64,000 nt of DNA, from positions 317,120 to 381,119 of the forward strand of contig JAYFOJ010000001.1 in NCBI GenBank assembly GCA_034932745.1, given 5' to 3'. The notes under the pieces were generated by a model. That model saw nothing but the letters and a program-made list of their open reading frames with translations. It searched no databases and was not told the origin of the DNA. This document shows positions 42,847-50,105 of this stretch, one piece after another. The position numbers and the translations under genes are program-made. The stretch is from JBAYST01 sp034932745. GTDB taxonomy: Bacteria > Bacillota_I > Bacilli_A > RFN20 > CAG-826. The number at the start of each line of letters is the position of its first letter. Positions within the stretch are counted from its first letter, which is position 1.

Positions 42847-43641
42847 TTAAGGCTGCATTGCTCCGAAGAAGACGAGCCATGCTAATAAGGTTTTAGCTAC
42901 GAGACTAAGAACGATGTAGACCTTTTCTCCGTAGAGATAATCTTTCCATTTACCGACCTTCATGTATTGAAGAATCATGTTAATTGGAAAAGTATTAAAT
43001 GCAACTAAGTAAGTAGCAGCGATTGTCCAAACAAACCAAGGAACTTGTCCTAGATCACCAGCGCCAATCATATAGATGACGATAACGATCCAAGGAGTAA
43101 TACCGGCGATACTGCCGTAGACGAATGGTCCCCAATGAACCTTTTCGCCTTCCGCTCTTTTAGAGTTCAATTGTTCCATTAATAATCCAAAGAGGTTCAT
43201 ACTCGCATTCAAAACGAATATTAGAAGTAGTGAACCAATATCGTGGATACCAAATAATGTCGCGATTAGAACAATCATTATTGATGAACTAAGGGCATAC
43301 TCAAACCATCTAAACTTATTTATACCTTTCTTGAGGTCTCTGTTATAAATGTCGTTTAGTTTGTTTGGTATTGACACAAGCCCGTGCGCGAGCGCGGATA
43401 TGAATAAGAATAGAGCGACCAAGATACCAAAAGGTAAAGTGAATAGAATCTTGCTACCGACCTCTAGCGAAGAAGTAATCGGATTGTAGAAAATGTAGAA
43501 CTGAGTGACATCTGGTTTGAACTCTGCAATCTTTTGAATAACCGTAGTGGCGAGCACGACCATAATGATTGCTTGAATCAAGTGAAGCGCGCCCATGATG
43601 AGATTGAACTTTCTGAGTTTAAGAAGTTTGTTAGCTTCCAT
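42847..43641 (-). CDS. Heliorhodopsin
   Basis: 264 residues from the ATG at 43641 (AAAGGAG lies 9 nt upstream; an in-frame TTG at 43665 is less likely). Seven membrane helices. Family hallmarks in order: LRKFNLIMGALHLIQAIIM (His20), ISALAHGLVS (His86), FRWFEYALSSSIMIVLIA with the counterion Glu114, NASMNLFGLLMEQLN, HWGPFVYGSIAGITPW, FNTFPINMILQYMK, and DYLYGEKVYIVLSLVAKTLL, where Lys250 (codon 42892-42894) is the retinal Schiff-base lysine. Heliorhodopsins are photosensory rhodopsins with inverted topology, known from monoderm bacteria, archaea and algae. No retinal-making gene is in the window. Monocistronic, convergent with the CotH operon. Confidence 0.93.
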   Translation of the reverse strand: MEANKLLKLRKFNLIMGALHLIQAIIMVVLATTVIQKIAEFKPDVTQFYIFYNPITSSLEVGSKILFTLPFGILVALFLFISALAHGLVSIPNKLNDIYNRDLKKGINKFRWFEYALSSSIMIVLIATLFGIHDIGSLLLIFVLNASMNLFGLLMEQLNSKRAEGEKVHWGPFVYGSIAGITPWIVIVIYMIGAGDLGQVPWFVWTIAATYLVAFNTFPINMILQYMKVGKWKDYLYGEKVYIVLSLVAKTLLAWLVFFGAMQP

Positions 43642-43969
43642 GTCTTTTTTCTCCTTTAAGTACAATTTAGCACAAATTGTCGTAATCTTTCTTGCGATAT
43701 GCTTATTGAAAATATACGCTGCTACTGACCTGTCAAATTTTTATGGTAAGTATTGCTTATCAAATATGTATAGTATATTATTAGTTAACAAAACATCATA
43801 AATTGCATCCATAGTATACTACGGCGAAAAAATCGAATAATCAGTACACTATTAGTTGATAATTTGCAAAGTTCAAAATACCATCAAGTTTACAGTATTG
43901 AATAAGTGTAACTGTTTTTCTTAATTGTGGCGGTTGACTGACTATATCTATAAGTGTAAGGTATAACTC
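43642..43969. other. Non-coding gap upstream of the fibre locus
   Basis: I see no gene. On the minus strand near 43655-43665 an extended -10, TGC-TAAATT, may serve the heliorhodopsin gene. On the plus strand TTGACT (43934-43939), with TAAGGT 17 nt further or TATAAC (43962-43967), may start the fibre transcript; the -10 choice is uncertain. Confidence 0.4.
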
Positions 43970-44077
43970 GTACAGCGTGTCGAAGGTACCTTGGTAGGTA
44001 CAAAATTAGTGTTAACACTAAGGCTCCCGCAGAGTGTGTCCTCCGCATTGTACAAAAAACAGTCCAGGGTTTGGACT
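43970..44077 (+). ncRNA. Structured leader upstream of fibre gene (candidate RNA element)
   Basis: A closing stem GTACAGCG (43970-43977) / CGC-AT-TGTAC (44044-44053) encloses two perfect hairpin palindromes, GTACCTTGGTAGGTAC (43986-44001) and TTAGTGTTAACACTAA (44006-44021), and a GC-rich strand. A third hairpin, AGTCCA-GGGTT-TGGACT (44061-44077), follows. The layout resembles a multi-branched riboswitch domain plus an expression-platform hairpin, 50 nt before the TasA-like ATG. It matches no riboswitch consensus I know. The first palindrome shares 14 bases with 24284-24297. Confidence 0.5.
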
Positions 44078-44127
44078 AATCCATCAAGAAAATGTTCCGC
44101 GTTAGTTGATATTAGGAGGAAAAACTA

Positions 44128-44670
44128 ATGAAAAACAAGAAATCAACAAAAAAATTAGCAGTAGCTCTCTTAGCATTGCTAGGCGTTGTCAGTACAGGCG
44201 CAACCTATGCTTATTGGCAAGGTGCAGTCCTTGGTGCTGATCAAAACGCTGCCGCTTCAATCAACATTGGCCACGCCAGTGAAATTGAAACAGCCGTCAA
44301 TGTTAGCAACTTAGCCGCCGGCAAAGAACTCGTTCCAACTGGAAGAGTTGAAGACAGTGCTACCCAAACTGACTTAGTTGAATTTAACTTCAATGTCACA
44401 TGGACAGATGAAGATGCCGTTCTAACTGATGCAGTCGCTAATGGCTCACTAGCCGTCGTCGTTACTGGTACGACTATTGGTGGAGACATCGCTAATACCG
44501 AACTTGTCAACGTCACCCTTCCAGGTGCGCAAGCTATCGTATTAAGTGGTGCAGCCGTCAATGTTCACGTCGAAGTTACTTTAACTGAACCAGCGACCAA
44601 AGCTATCTATGACGCCATCATCGATCAAGAAATTATTGTTTCTCTCAATTTTGCTGTCACTGTTGCTTAA
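44128..44670 (+). CDS. TasA/CalY-like fibre protein with SipW-type signal
   Basis: 180 residues. N-terminus MKNKKSTKKLAVALLALLGV then ATYAYWQG, the SipW-dependent signal peptide of TasA/camelysin proteins, where cleavage exposes the mature end near A-Y-W. The mature domain is beta-rich (LVEFNFNVTWTDED, VNVHVEVTLTEPATKAIYDAI), fitting the camelysin fold that polymerises into matrix fibres. AGGAGG precedes the ATG. Strong leader structure and the separating hairpin at 44700 suggest it is the most highly expressed gene of the locus. Confidence 0.85.
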   Translation: MKNKKSTKKLAVALLALLGVVSTGATYAYWQGAVLGADQNAAASINIGHASEIETAVNVSNLAAGKELVPTGRVEDSATQTDLVEFNFNVTWTDEDAVLTDAVANGSLAVVVTGTTIGGDIANTELVNVTLPGAQAIVLSGAAVNVHVEVTLTEPATKAIYDAIIDQEIIVSLNFAVTVA

Positions 44671-44699
44671 TTGACGAACAAAAAATTAATTGATTCTTT

Positions 44700-44727
44700 A
44701 GAAACGGGAACCTTGGTTTCCGTTTCT
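44700..44727 (+). terminator. Intergenic hairpin (partial terminator or mRNA end)
   Basis: Stem AGAAACGG(G)AACC / GGTT(T)CCGTTTCT. It lacks a clean T run (CTATTTAAAA follows), so it is more likely a partial terminator or a 3' stabiliser that lets the fibre gene be expressed above the downstream genes. Confidence 0.55.
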
Positions 44728-44750
44728 CTATTTAAAAAGGAGGTTAATTT

Positions 44751-46079
44751 ATGAAGAAAAAAAGCAAGATTTTTGCAATTTCGCTTATTTTAGTCGGTTT
44801 ATTAGCCTCCTTTTCTTCTACCTATGCTTTTTGGCAAGGATCTGTTAAAACCAATTCGAATGGCAATAACCAAAATATCAATATTGGTTCTTGGAATTTC
44901 GGTGGCAGTCCATATGTAAAACGTCCAAGAGGAATCCCTGAATTTGTCCTTGGAGTTTACTATCCAATCAATACCGTTGTTTGGTACGATGGCAGTTTTT
45001 ACATCACAAGAGGCGATGGGTGGCAAGAAGGATATCCGCCTTCACCTGATGCATATAGTGCGTACAATATGATTACCGTAAATCACCAGATTGGTAATAC
45101 TTATTACGATAATGATGTTGTATATTACGAAGGCTGTTTTTACCGCGTTATTCACGCTGGAAACGCTAACAATAGATACCCAGGTACAAGTCTTTATGGC
45201 TGGTACAATATGAACTCTATTTATTTCAATAGCGAGCAACAATATTTAAAGAACGATTATACGATTTACCAAAATGTTCTTTATGTTTCATCTATCGATA
45301 ATCCAGAAGAAAACCGCAGTGTGACTCCAAATTTAAACAAGTATTGGCATATCGCCGGTTCAATGGAATACGATCCAACAATTCGTTACTACGCAAATGA
45401 CTTAATTTCATATAAAGGATCTTATTATAAAGCCGCTTGGGAAGTGATTGGATCAGACCCAGCTTATACAAACCCATGGGGCCCATGGATTAAGACAACT
45501 GTTCCTTATTACACCTCGGGCACAACTTATAATAATGGCGATATTATCATCTATAACAATCACCAATATAAAGTAATGGATTCTTCAAGAACATCGACCT
45601 ATGCTCCTGGAACCGTTACAGGCGTTTATAAACAAATCGATACTTTTACTTATACAGAAAAGAATACATATTTAGCTGGCGATGTCGTTTTTTATAACGG
45701 GAAATATTGGAAAGCCGTCAACGGAGTTAATGCTCAAAACAATATTCCTGGATCGACCAAAAATGCTTGGAACTTATTAAATACTTGCGAATATCAATGG
45801 TTTAATACCTATACTTCTGGAGACTATGTCATGTCTCACAACAAGATGTATCGCGTTTACGACCCAAGTAGGGCTAGTCTATACGCTCCAGACACTCAGC
45901 CAAGAGCGTGGAACATAGTGAATACTTTTACCTTTAATTACTACACTGTTTATACACCGGGAGTAATTAGTGGTATCAGCATCTATAACGATGTTGCTTA
46001 TCGCGCTTTGCAAGAGACGGTCAGCAATTATCCTCCAACCGATCCGATTCCGTCAAATAGTTATTGGACAGAGTACTAA
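44751..46079 (+). CDS. Repeat carbohydrate-binding-like protein with SipW-type signal
   Basis: 442 residues. Signal KIFAISLILVGLLASFSSTYAFWQG is the same type as the TasA-like protein. The mature part consists of about eight repeats of roughly 45 residues with pattern Y-x-x-G-D-x-V-x-Y-x-x-x-x-Y-(K/R)-(A/V) ... P-G/P-x-T ... W-x-x-(L/I): for example NTYYDNDVVYYEGCFYRVIH, TTYNNGDIIIYNNHQYKVMD, NTYLAGDVVFYNGKYWKAVN. This recalls chitin-binding CBM5/12 modules (aromatic-rich, W-x2). Likely a secreted matrix or adhesion component, binding target unknown. Follows the fibre gene by 80 nt. Confidence 0.8.
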   Translation: MKKKSKIFAISLILVGLLASFSSTYAFWQGSVKTNSNGNNQNINIGSWNFGGSPYVKRPRGIPEFVLGVYYPINTVVWYDGSFYITRGDGWQEGYPPSPDAYSAYNMITVNHQIGNTYYDNDVVYYEGCFYRVIHAGNANNRYPGTSLYGWYNMNSIYFNSEQQYLKNDYTIYQNVLYVSSIDNPEENRSVTPNLNKYWHIAGSMEYDPTIRYYANDLISYKGSYYKAAWEVIGSDPAYTNPWGPWIKTTVPYYTSGTTYNNGDIIIYNNHQYKVMDSSRTSTYAPGTVTGVYKQIDTFTYTEKNTYLAGDVVFYNGKYWKAVNGVNAQNNIPGSTKNAWNLLNTCEYQWFNTYTSGDYVMSHNKMYRVYDPSRASLYAPDTQPRAWNIVNTFTFNYYTVYTPGVISGISIYNDVAYRALQETVSNYPPTDPIPSNSYWTEY

Positions 46080-46090
46080 TGGGAGAAAAA

Positions 46091-46675
46091 ATGGAAGAGA
46101 AAGTAATCGAAACAAGAAAAGATAAGATTCTCGATCTCACCGCGAAGATCGGGATGTCGACCCTTTTTGTCGCCATCTTATTCTTTGTTATTAGTTTTTT
46201 GTACATTCCATCTATCTCATATGGAATTTATCAAAAGGCGTCTTTCAGTGGTTTGACAGGTGTTGATTCATCTTTGAATGCGAACGATTTATTAATTACG
46301 GAAAAACGTGACTTTGCTAAATCGCAAGGAGATATTATTGTTTTTGATCTCGAAGGCTATAACGGAAACGATGGTTTAAAAGCGTATCGTGTCTATAGCA
46401 TTATCGATGATGGGGCTACTGGTAGTAAGTACTGCCTAGTTGGCTCGACCGATAGCAGTGTTTCTTTTCCTTGGCGTGTGACAGAAGACATGTATTTAGG
46501 AACAGTCACCGTGCGCATTCCTGGCTTAGGTGCTATCACCGGCTTCTTTGCTAGCCCACTCAGTATTATTTTCTGGGTCGTTGCCGCCGGATCGGTAACT
46601 GGTATTGTTTTAATACTTAAAAAGGATCCAAATAAGGCCATTAGCGAAGAACCAACAAAAGAAAGAAAGAAATAG
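46091..46675 (+). CDS. SipW-like protein lacking catalytic Ser and His (pseudo-peptidase)
   Basis: 194 residues from the ATG at 46091, with GGGAG 6 nt upstream; upstream starts overlap the previous gene. N-terminal membrane helix (about 18-40), a SipW-like external domain, and a second helix near the C-terminus. Signal-peptidase blocks are recognisable (LNANDLLITEK, SQGDIIVFDL, LGTVTVRIPGLGAITGF), but where SipW has SGSMEPT this protein has LTGVDSS, and where SipW has T-H-R-V it has A-Y-R-V. Both catalytic positions are therefore changed. It may be a non-catalytic chaperone or partner for the second SipW-like protein (inference). Confidence 0.7.
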   Translation: MEEKVIETRKDKILDLTAKIGMSTLFVAILFFVISFLYIPSISYGIYQKASFSGLTGVDSSLNANDLLITEKRDFAKSQGDIIVFDLEGYNGNDGLKAYRVYSIIDDGATGSKYCLVGSTDSSVSFPWRVTEDMYLGTVTVRIPGLGAITGFFASPLSIIFWVVAAGSVTGIVLILKKDPNKAISEEPTKERKK

Positions 46676-46689
46676 CGTTTCAGCGATAA

Positions 46690-47433
46690 ATGGAAGAATT
46701 AGTAGAAATATCTCGAAGTGGAATAGAAGAAACAAAAAAGAGTGTCAAAAGAATTATTTTTGATATCATTTCTTGGTTTTTTCTTATTTTTCTTGCTTCA
46801 TATTTTATCTTCGATGCCTTTCTGCCGAACAAGACAGTTTATTACTTTGGTCTTAAGGGTTACACCGTTCAAAGCGAAAGCATGGTCGGAATTTATAATA
46901 AAAACGATGTCGTTTTCGTCAACGCTCCAAATTTTAGCAACTTAAACGTCGGTGACATTATTACTTACGAAACCTTTACCGTTACAAGAGTAGGTAGTGG
47001 GACTAATTATTCGATCAGAACTTCTTATATCGTCAACACTCACTATTTAGCTGAAGAAGGCGAAGATGTGAATGGCGTTATGTATTATAAAACGATGTGC
47101 TACGAGAACTTCCATAAAGATCAATCTTCTTGGACTGCAACCGACTTCGATAAATACTACAATAAAAAAGGTGAAGAAATTCAACTTCGTCAAGAAAATA
47201 TCCTTGGAAAAGCAGCATTTTCGATTCCATGGATTGGTAATATTAATGAATTCTTCCAAACAGTACTAGGGGATCGTGTATTCGTTTTATTAATCTTCAG
47301 CGACATTATTATTTACTCAATTCTTTTCGATATGATTTGGACTGATTATCGAAATAGTAAAATCGATGATTCAATCATTGTCATCAAAGATATTGAAACA
47401 AATGAAGAAATCAGTGAAGATCAAAAAGACTAA
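46690..47433 (+). CDS. SipW-like signal peptidase
   Basis: 247 residues. N-terminal membrane helix (about 20-45, FDIISWFFLIFLASYFIFDAF), then GYTVQSESMVGIYNKNDVVFV, which keeps the catalytic S-x-S-M serine, NVGDIITYETFTVTRVG, and LGKAAFSIPWIGNINEFFQTVLG before a C-terminal helix. The usual T-H-R-V histidine appears as V-T-R-V, so the second catalytic residue is not obvious; His in NTHYLAEEG is a possible stand-in. Expected to process the SipW-type signals at 44128 and 44751. No ribosome site; starts 14 nt after the previous stop. Confidence 0.75.
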   Translation: MEELVEISRSGIEETKKSVKRIIFDIISWFFLIFLASYFIFDAFLPNKTVYYFGLKGYTVQSESMVGIYNKNDVVFVNAPNFSNLNVGDIITYETFTVTRVGSGTNYSIRTSYIVNTHYLAEEGEDVNGVMYYKTMCYENFHKDQSSWTATDFDKYYNKKGEEIQLRQENILGKAAFSIPWIGNINEFFQTVLGDRVFVLLIFSDIIIYSILFDMIWTDYRNSKIDDSIIVIKDIETNEEISEDQKD

Positions 47434-47504
47434 AATTTATTAATTTTTTATTTTCTATAAATAAATAAGATTACTTTTATGTATATATGGCATAGGAAAC
47501 AAAT

Positions 47505-48221
47505 ATGCCAGATTTAGTTTTTAAAAGATTAGAAAAGAAATTCATCATCGATCAAACGCAATATGAAGATATTTTGACCACGATTAAATCGAAAATGGAA
47601 TTCGACCCTTTTTGCGTAGACGGGAAAGCCTACCGCGTTCAAAATATTTACTTCGATAGTATCAATAATGATTTAGCGTCTTTATCGATTAGACGACCGG
47701 TTTTCAAAGAGAAAATTCGCGTAAGAAAATATCGTGATTCAGAAGTAATTTTCCTCGAATTGAAAAAGAAATTCGATGGTCTAGTGGGAAAGCGTAGATT
47801 AGTAATTAGCGTTCAAGAATTGAATAATCTCATCGAAAAACACGAACTTCCTACGAGGGAAAGCTTTCTTGATAAAGAGGCCCTTGGTGAAATCAAAAGA
47901 GTAATGAACTTATTTAAACTAGAACCAAGAGTCTATTTGTCTTATGATCGCTTAGCGTTTTTCGACAAGAATAAGCCAAACTTCAGGATTTCTTTCGATA
48001 ATAATCTTCACTCAAGACGCGAAGATTTTGATTTCAATAACGACTCTTCGACATTCAGTTTACTCGAAGAAGGAAAGTACATCATGGAAGTAAAATCGGT
48101 CTCGAATTTCCCACTTTGGTTTGTAAGAGAACTTTCTAAGTTGAAAGTATATCCACGTTCTTTTAGTAAATATGGTAGTGAATACGAGCTTCAGTTAGCA
48201 AAAATAAAAAGCAAAAAATGA
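47505..48221 (+). CDS. VTC-domain polyphosphate polymerase-like protein
   Basis: 238 residues. VTC domain (PF09359) features: RLEKKFIID near the N-terminus, YRVQNIYFDSIN, EKIRVRKYRDSEVIFLELKKKFDG, RVYLSYDRLAFFDK and YIMEVKSVSNFPLWF. The domain, a triphosphate-tunnel fold, makes polyphosphate from ATP in fungi; in bacteria it is usually found with CotH and DUF4956 genes, as here. AGGAAA precedes the ATG. Its stop codon overlaps an ATG of the next frame. Confidence 0.92.
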   Translation: MPDLVFKRLEKKFIIDQTQYEDILTTIKSKMEFDPFCVDGKAYRVQNIYFDSINNDLASLSIRRPVFKEKIRVRKYRDSEVIFLELKKKFDGLVGKRRLVISVQELNNLIEKHELPTRESFLDKEALGEIKRVMNLFKLEPRVYLSYDRLAFFDKNKPNFRISFDNNLHSRREDFDFNNDSSTFSLLEEGKYIMEVKSVSNFPLWFVRELSKLKVYPRSFSKYGSEYELQLAKIKSKK

Positions 48222-48232
48222 AGGAGTTATTT

Positions 48233-48946
48233 ATGTTTACATCGTGGATTGAAAATGGTTCTCCGACGACTTTGAGTGTAATTGTCATCATCGCTTCGTC
48301 TTTAGTGATGGGCGTTTTATTTGGCGTCATTTACTGTTTGCTTAAAAGAAAAGATGGTTTCTTTAAAGACATGCCGATAACATTCGCGGTATTTCCAGTT
48401 GTCGTAGCGATTATTTCGATGTCGACCACTGCGATCTTCTTCGCTTTTGGCGGAACCGAAGAAGAAGCTAGATATGGAAGAGTAATCGTCGCTTTATTAT
48501 CCGCGGTTATCGTATTAAGATTCCGTTCACAACAAAGAACTACAGAAGATTTAACATACTTATTCTTCCTAGTCGGGGATAGCTTGTTACTAGGTTTAGG
48601 TTATGTCTATTTGGCATACATTTTCTACGCTATTGTCGTCGCCTTAGTCATCGGTCTACATTTATTACACTTTCCAATCGTCTTCACCAATGATTTAAGT
48701 CTCAAGATTACAATCCCGGAAGATTTGAACTACGAAGAAGCTTTCGTGGAAGTATTTAATAGTCTCACAGCATCGACCAAATTAGTAAAGGTTAAGACTG
48801 CTGATTTAGGATCGATTTTCGTCTTAGATTACGAAGTAACGATGAAAAAAGGAACATCTCAAAAAGAACTAATCGATAAGATTCGCGAAATCAATGGTAA
48901 CTTAAACGTCGTTTTAACTTCTCGCAAATTCGGGATTGAGAATTAG
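48233..48946 (+). CDS. DUF4956 membrane protein
   Basis: 237 residues from the ATG at 48233 (AAGGAG lies 6 nt upstream). Four or five membrane helices in the first 145 residues, then a soluble domain with KITIPEDLNYEEAFVEVFNSL. DUF4956 proteins habitually accompany VTC and CotH genes; function is unknown. Its 3' end overlaps the convergent methyltransferase-fold gene by 4 nt. Confidence 0.88.
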   Translation: MFTSWIENGSPTTLSVIVIIASSLVMGVLFGVIYCLLKRKDGFFKDMPITFAVFPVVVAIISMSTTAIFFAFGGTEEEARYGRVIVALLSAVIVLRFRSQQRTTEDLTYLFFLVGDSLLLGLGYVYLAYIFYAIVVALVIGLHLLHFPIVFTNDLSLKITIPEDLNYEEAFVEVFNSLTASTKLVKVKTADLGSIFVLDYEVTMKKGTSQKELIDKIREINGNLNVVLTSRKFGIEN

Positions 48947-50010
48947 CCGATTATAATCTCTTCTTCAATACTATTTAAATCGCTCGCTTTTCTTAGGATG
49001 CGATTTTTTGTTTTAAAGTAAATCTCATTAATTAGCCGATCGTAATCATTGCTGGCATTTTGATATGCGCTATCATCGAGATTATTTAATCCTTCTTCAA
49101 TAACAGTAATAATTAAGCGGCGGAGCATCGCTTTTAAAGTTGTTTCAATCCAATAAGAGTTCATTGCGTTTTTGTTCTCTAATCTTTTCATTTTTAAATA
49201 AATAGATAATCCATCATTAGCGTCGTGCCATAAATCAGTGAAAACAAAATCATATTCGGAACTTTTGATGTGATCTTTGGCAAATTTTAAAGCATCTGCT
49301 TCAATAATTTCAATTTTATTTTTGTATTGGAATTTGTTAAAGATTTCATTTTTAAATAATTCGATTGCATCTTTGCTATTCTCGACAATAGTGATTTTAC
49401 TAACCTCGTCTTTTAATGAACACATATATGGGAAATAGCCAAGACCCAATCCGTAGACCAATACATGTCCTTTAGCGTTATTTATCGGATCTTCCATGGT
49501 GTTAATTTCATGCGGAGTAATGCTCATCCAAGTCTTTTGGTTTTGCTTAACTTCGATGAATTCAAACTTCTGATTAAAGAATCCAAAATGTGTTATTTCT
49601 TTGTAGTTAGGTCCTTCGATGGTCGTGTCATCGTAAACAAAACCTTCGTAGGGGAGATAGTGATTATATCCGAGTGTCCATTTCTTATTTTTAGTCGGAA
49701 TGATTTGAATATTTTTATAGTAAGGATTATTAAGATATTTACGAACATCTAAAAGTGTCATTTTTTCTAAATGATATTTTTCTTCGATCTCGTTAAACTC
49801 TTTATCGTCATCTTCGATTCCTAAACAATCGATTAACGAACGATAAAACGAGCCTTCTTCATTACCTTTTAAAATCGTACTTTCATCGATTTGGTCGTAA
49901 TAATTATTAAGATATTCATTGTAAAAATTAGCGACGTCGATATTTTGATAAGAGGTTTTGATAATCTCTATAATTTTCTTTAGTTCACTAGGGGTCAATT
50001 CAAATTTCAT
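48943..50010 (-). CDS. Spermidine-synthase-fold / SAM-dependent methyltransferase-like protein
   Basis: 355 residues. The Rossmann core is seen from about residue 185: GHVLVYGLGLGYFPYMC (motif I), ITIVENSKDAIELF (motif II with acidic Glu) and EYDFVFTDLWHDANDG. The N-terminal 180 residues are not familiar. The core could be a polyamine aminopropyltransferase or a methyltransferase. Divergence from the arginine decarboxylase fusion favours a polyamine link but does not prove it. TATAAT lies 9 nt before the ATG, so the leader is at most a few bases. Confidence 0.6.
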   Translation of the reverse strand: MKFELTPSELKKIIEIIKTSYQNIDVANFYNEYLNNYYDQIDESTILKGNEEGSFYRSLIDCLGIEDDDKEFNEIEEKYHLEKMTLLDVRKYLNNPYYKNIQIIPTKNKKWTLGYNHYLPYEGFVYDDTTIEGPNYKEITHFGFFNQKFEFIEVKQNQKTWMSITPHEINTMEDPINNAKGHVLVYGLGLGYFPYMCSLKDEVSKITIVENSKDAIELFKNEIFNKFQYKNKIEIIEADALKFAKDHIKSSEYDFVFTDLWHDANDGLSIYLKMKRLENKNAMNSYWIETTLKAMLRRLIITVIEEGLNNLDDSAYQNASNDYDRLINEIYFKTKNRILRKASDLNSIEEEIIIG

Positions 50011-50064
50011 AATGAATAAATTATAGTCTTATTCTTTCGTCTTGATAATACATGATAATTTTAC

Positions 50065-50092
50065 TTGCATATATTTCACTTAAAAATATAAT
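50065..50092 (+). promoter_or_regulatory. Promoter of the polyamine synthesis operon
   Basis: TTGCAT (50065-50070), 16 nt, TATAAT (50087-50092). The ATG at 50106 lies 13 nt after the -10, leaving a leader of about 7 nt without a ribosome site. Confidence 0.6.
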
Positions 50093-50105
50093 AAGTTCTA
50101 GAAAT

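Noticed and set aside
43970..44077. Known c-di-GMP riboswitch (class I or II)
   Set aside because: The conserved GEMM core and the class II pseudoknot residues I know are not found, so it is reported only as an unassigned structured leader.
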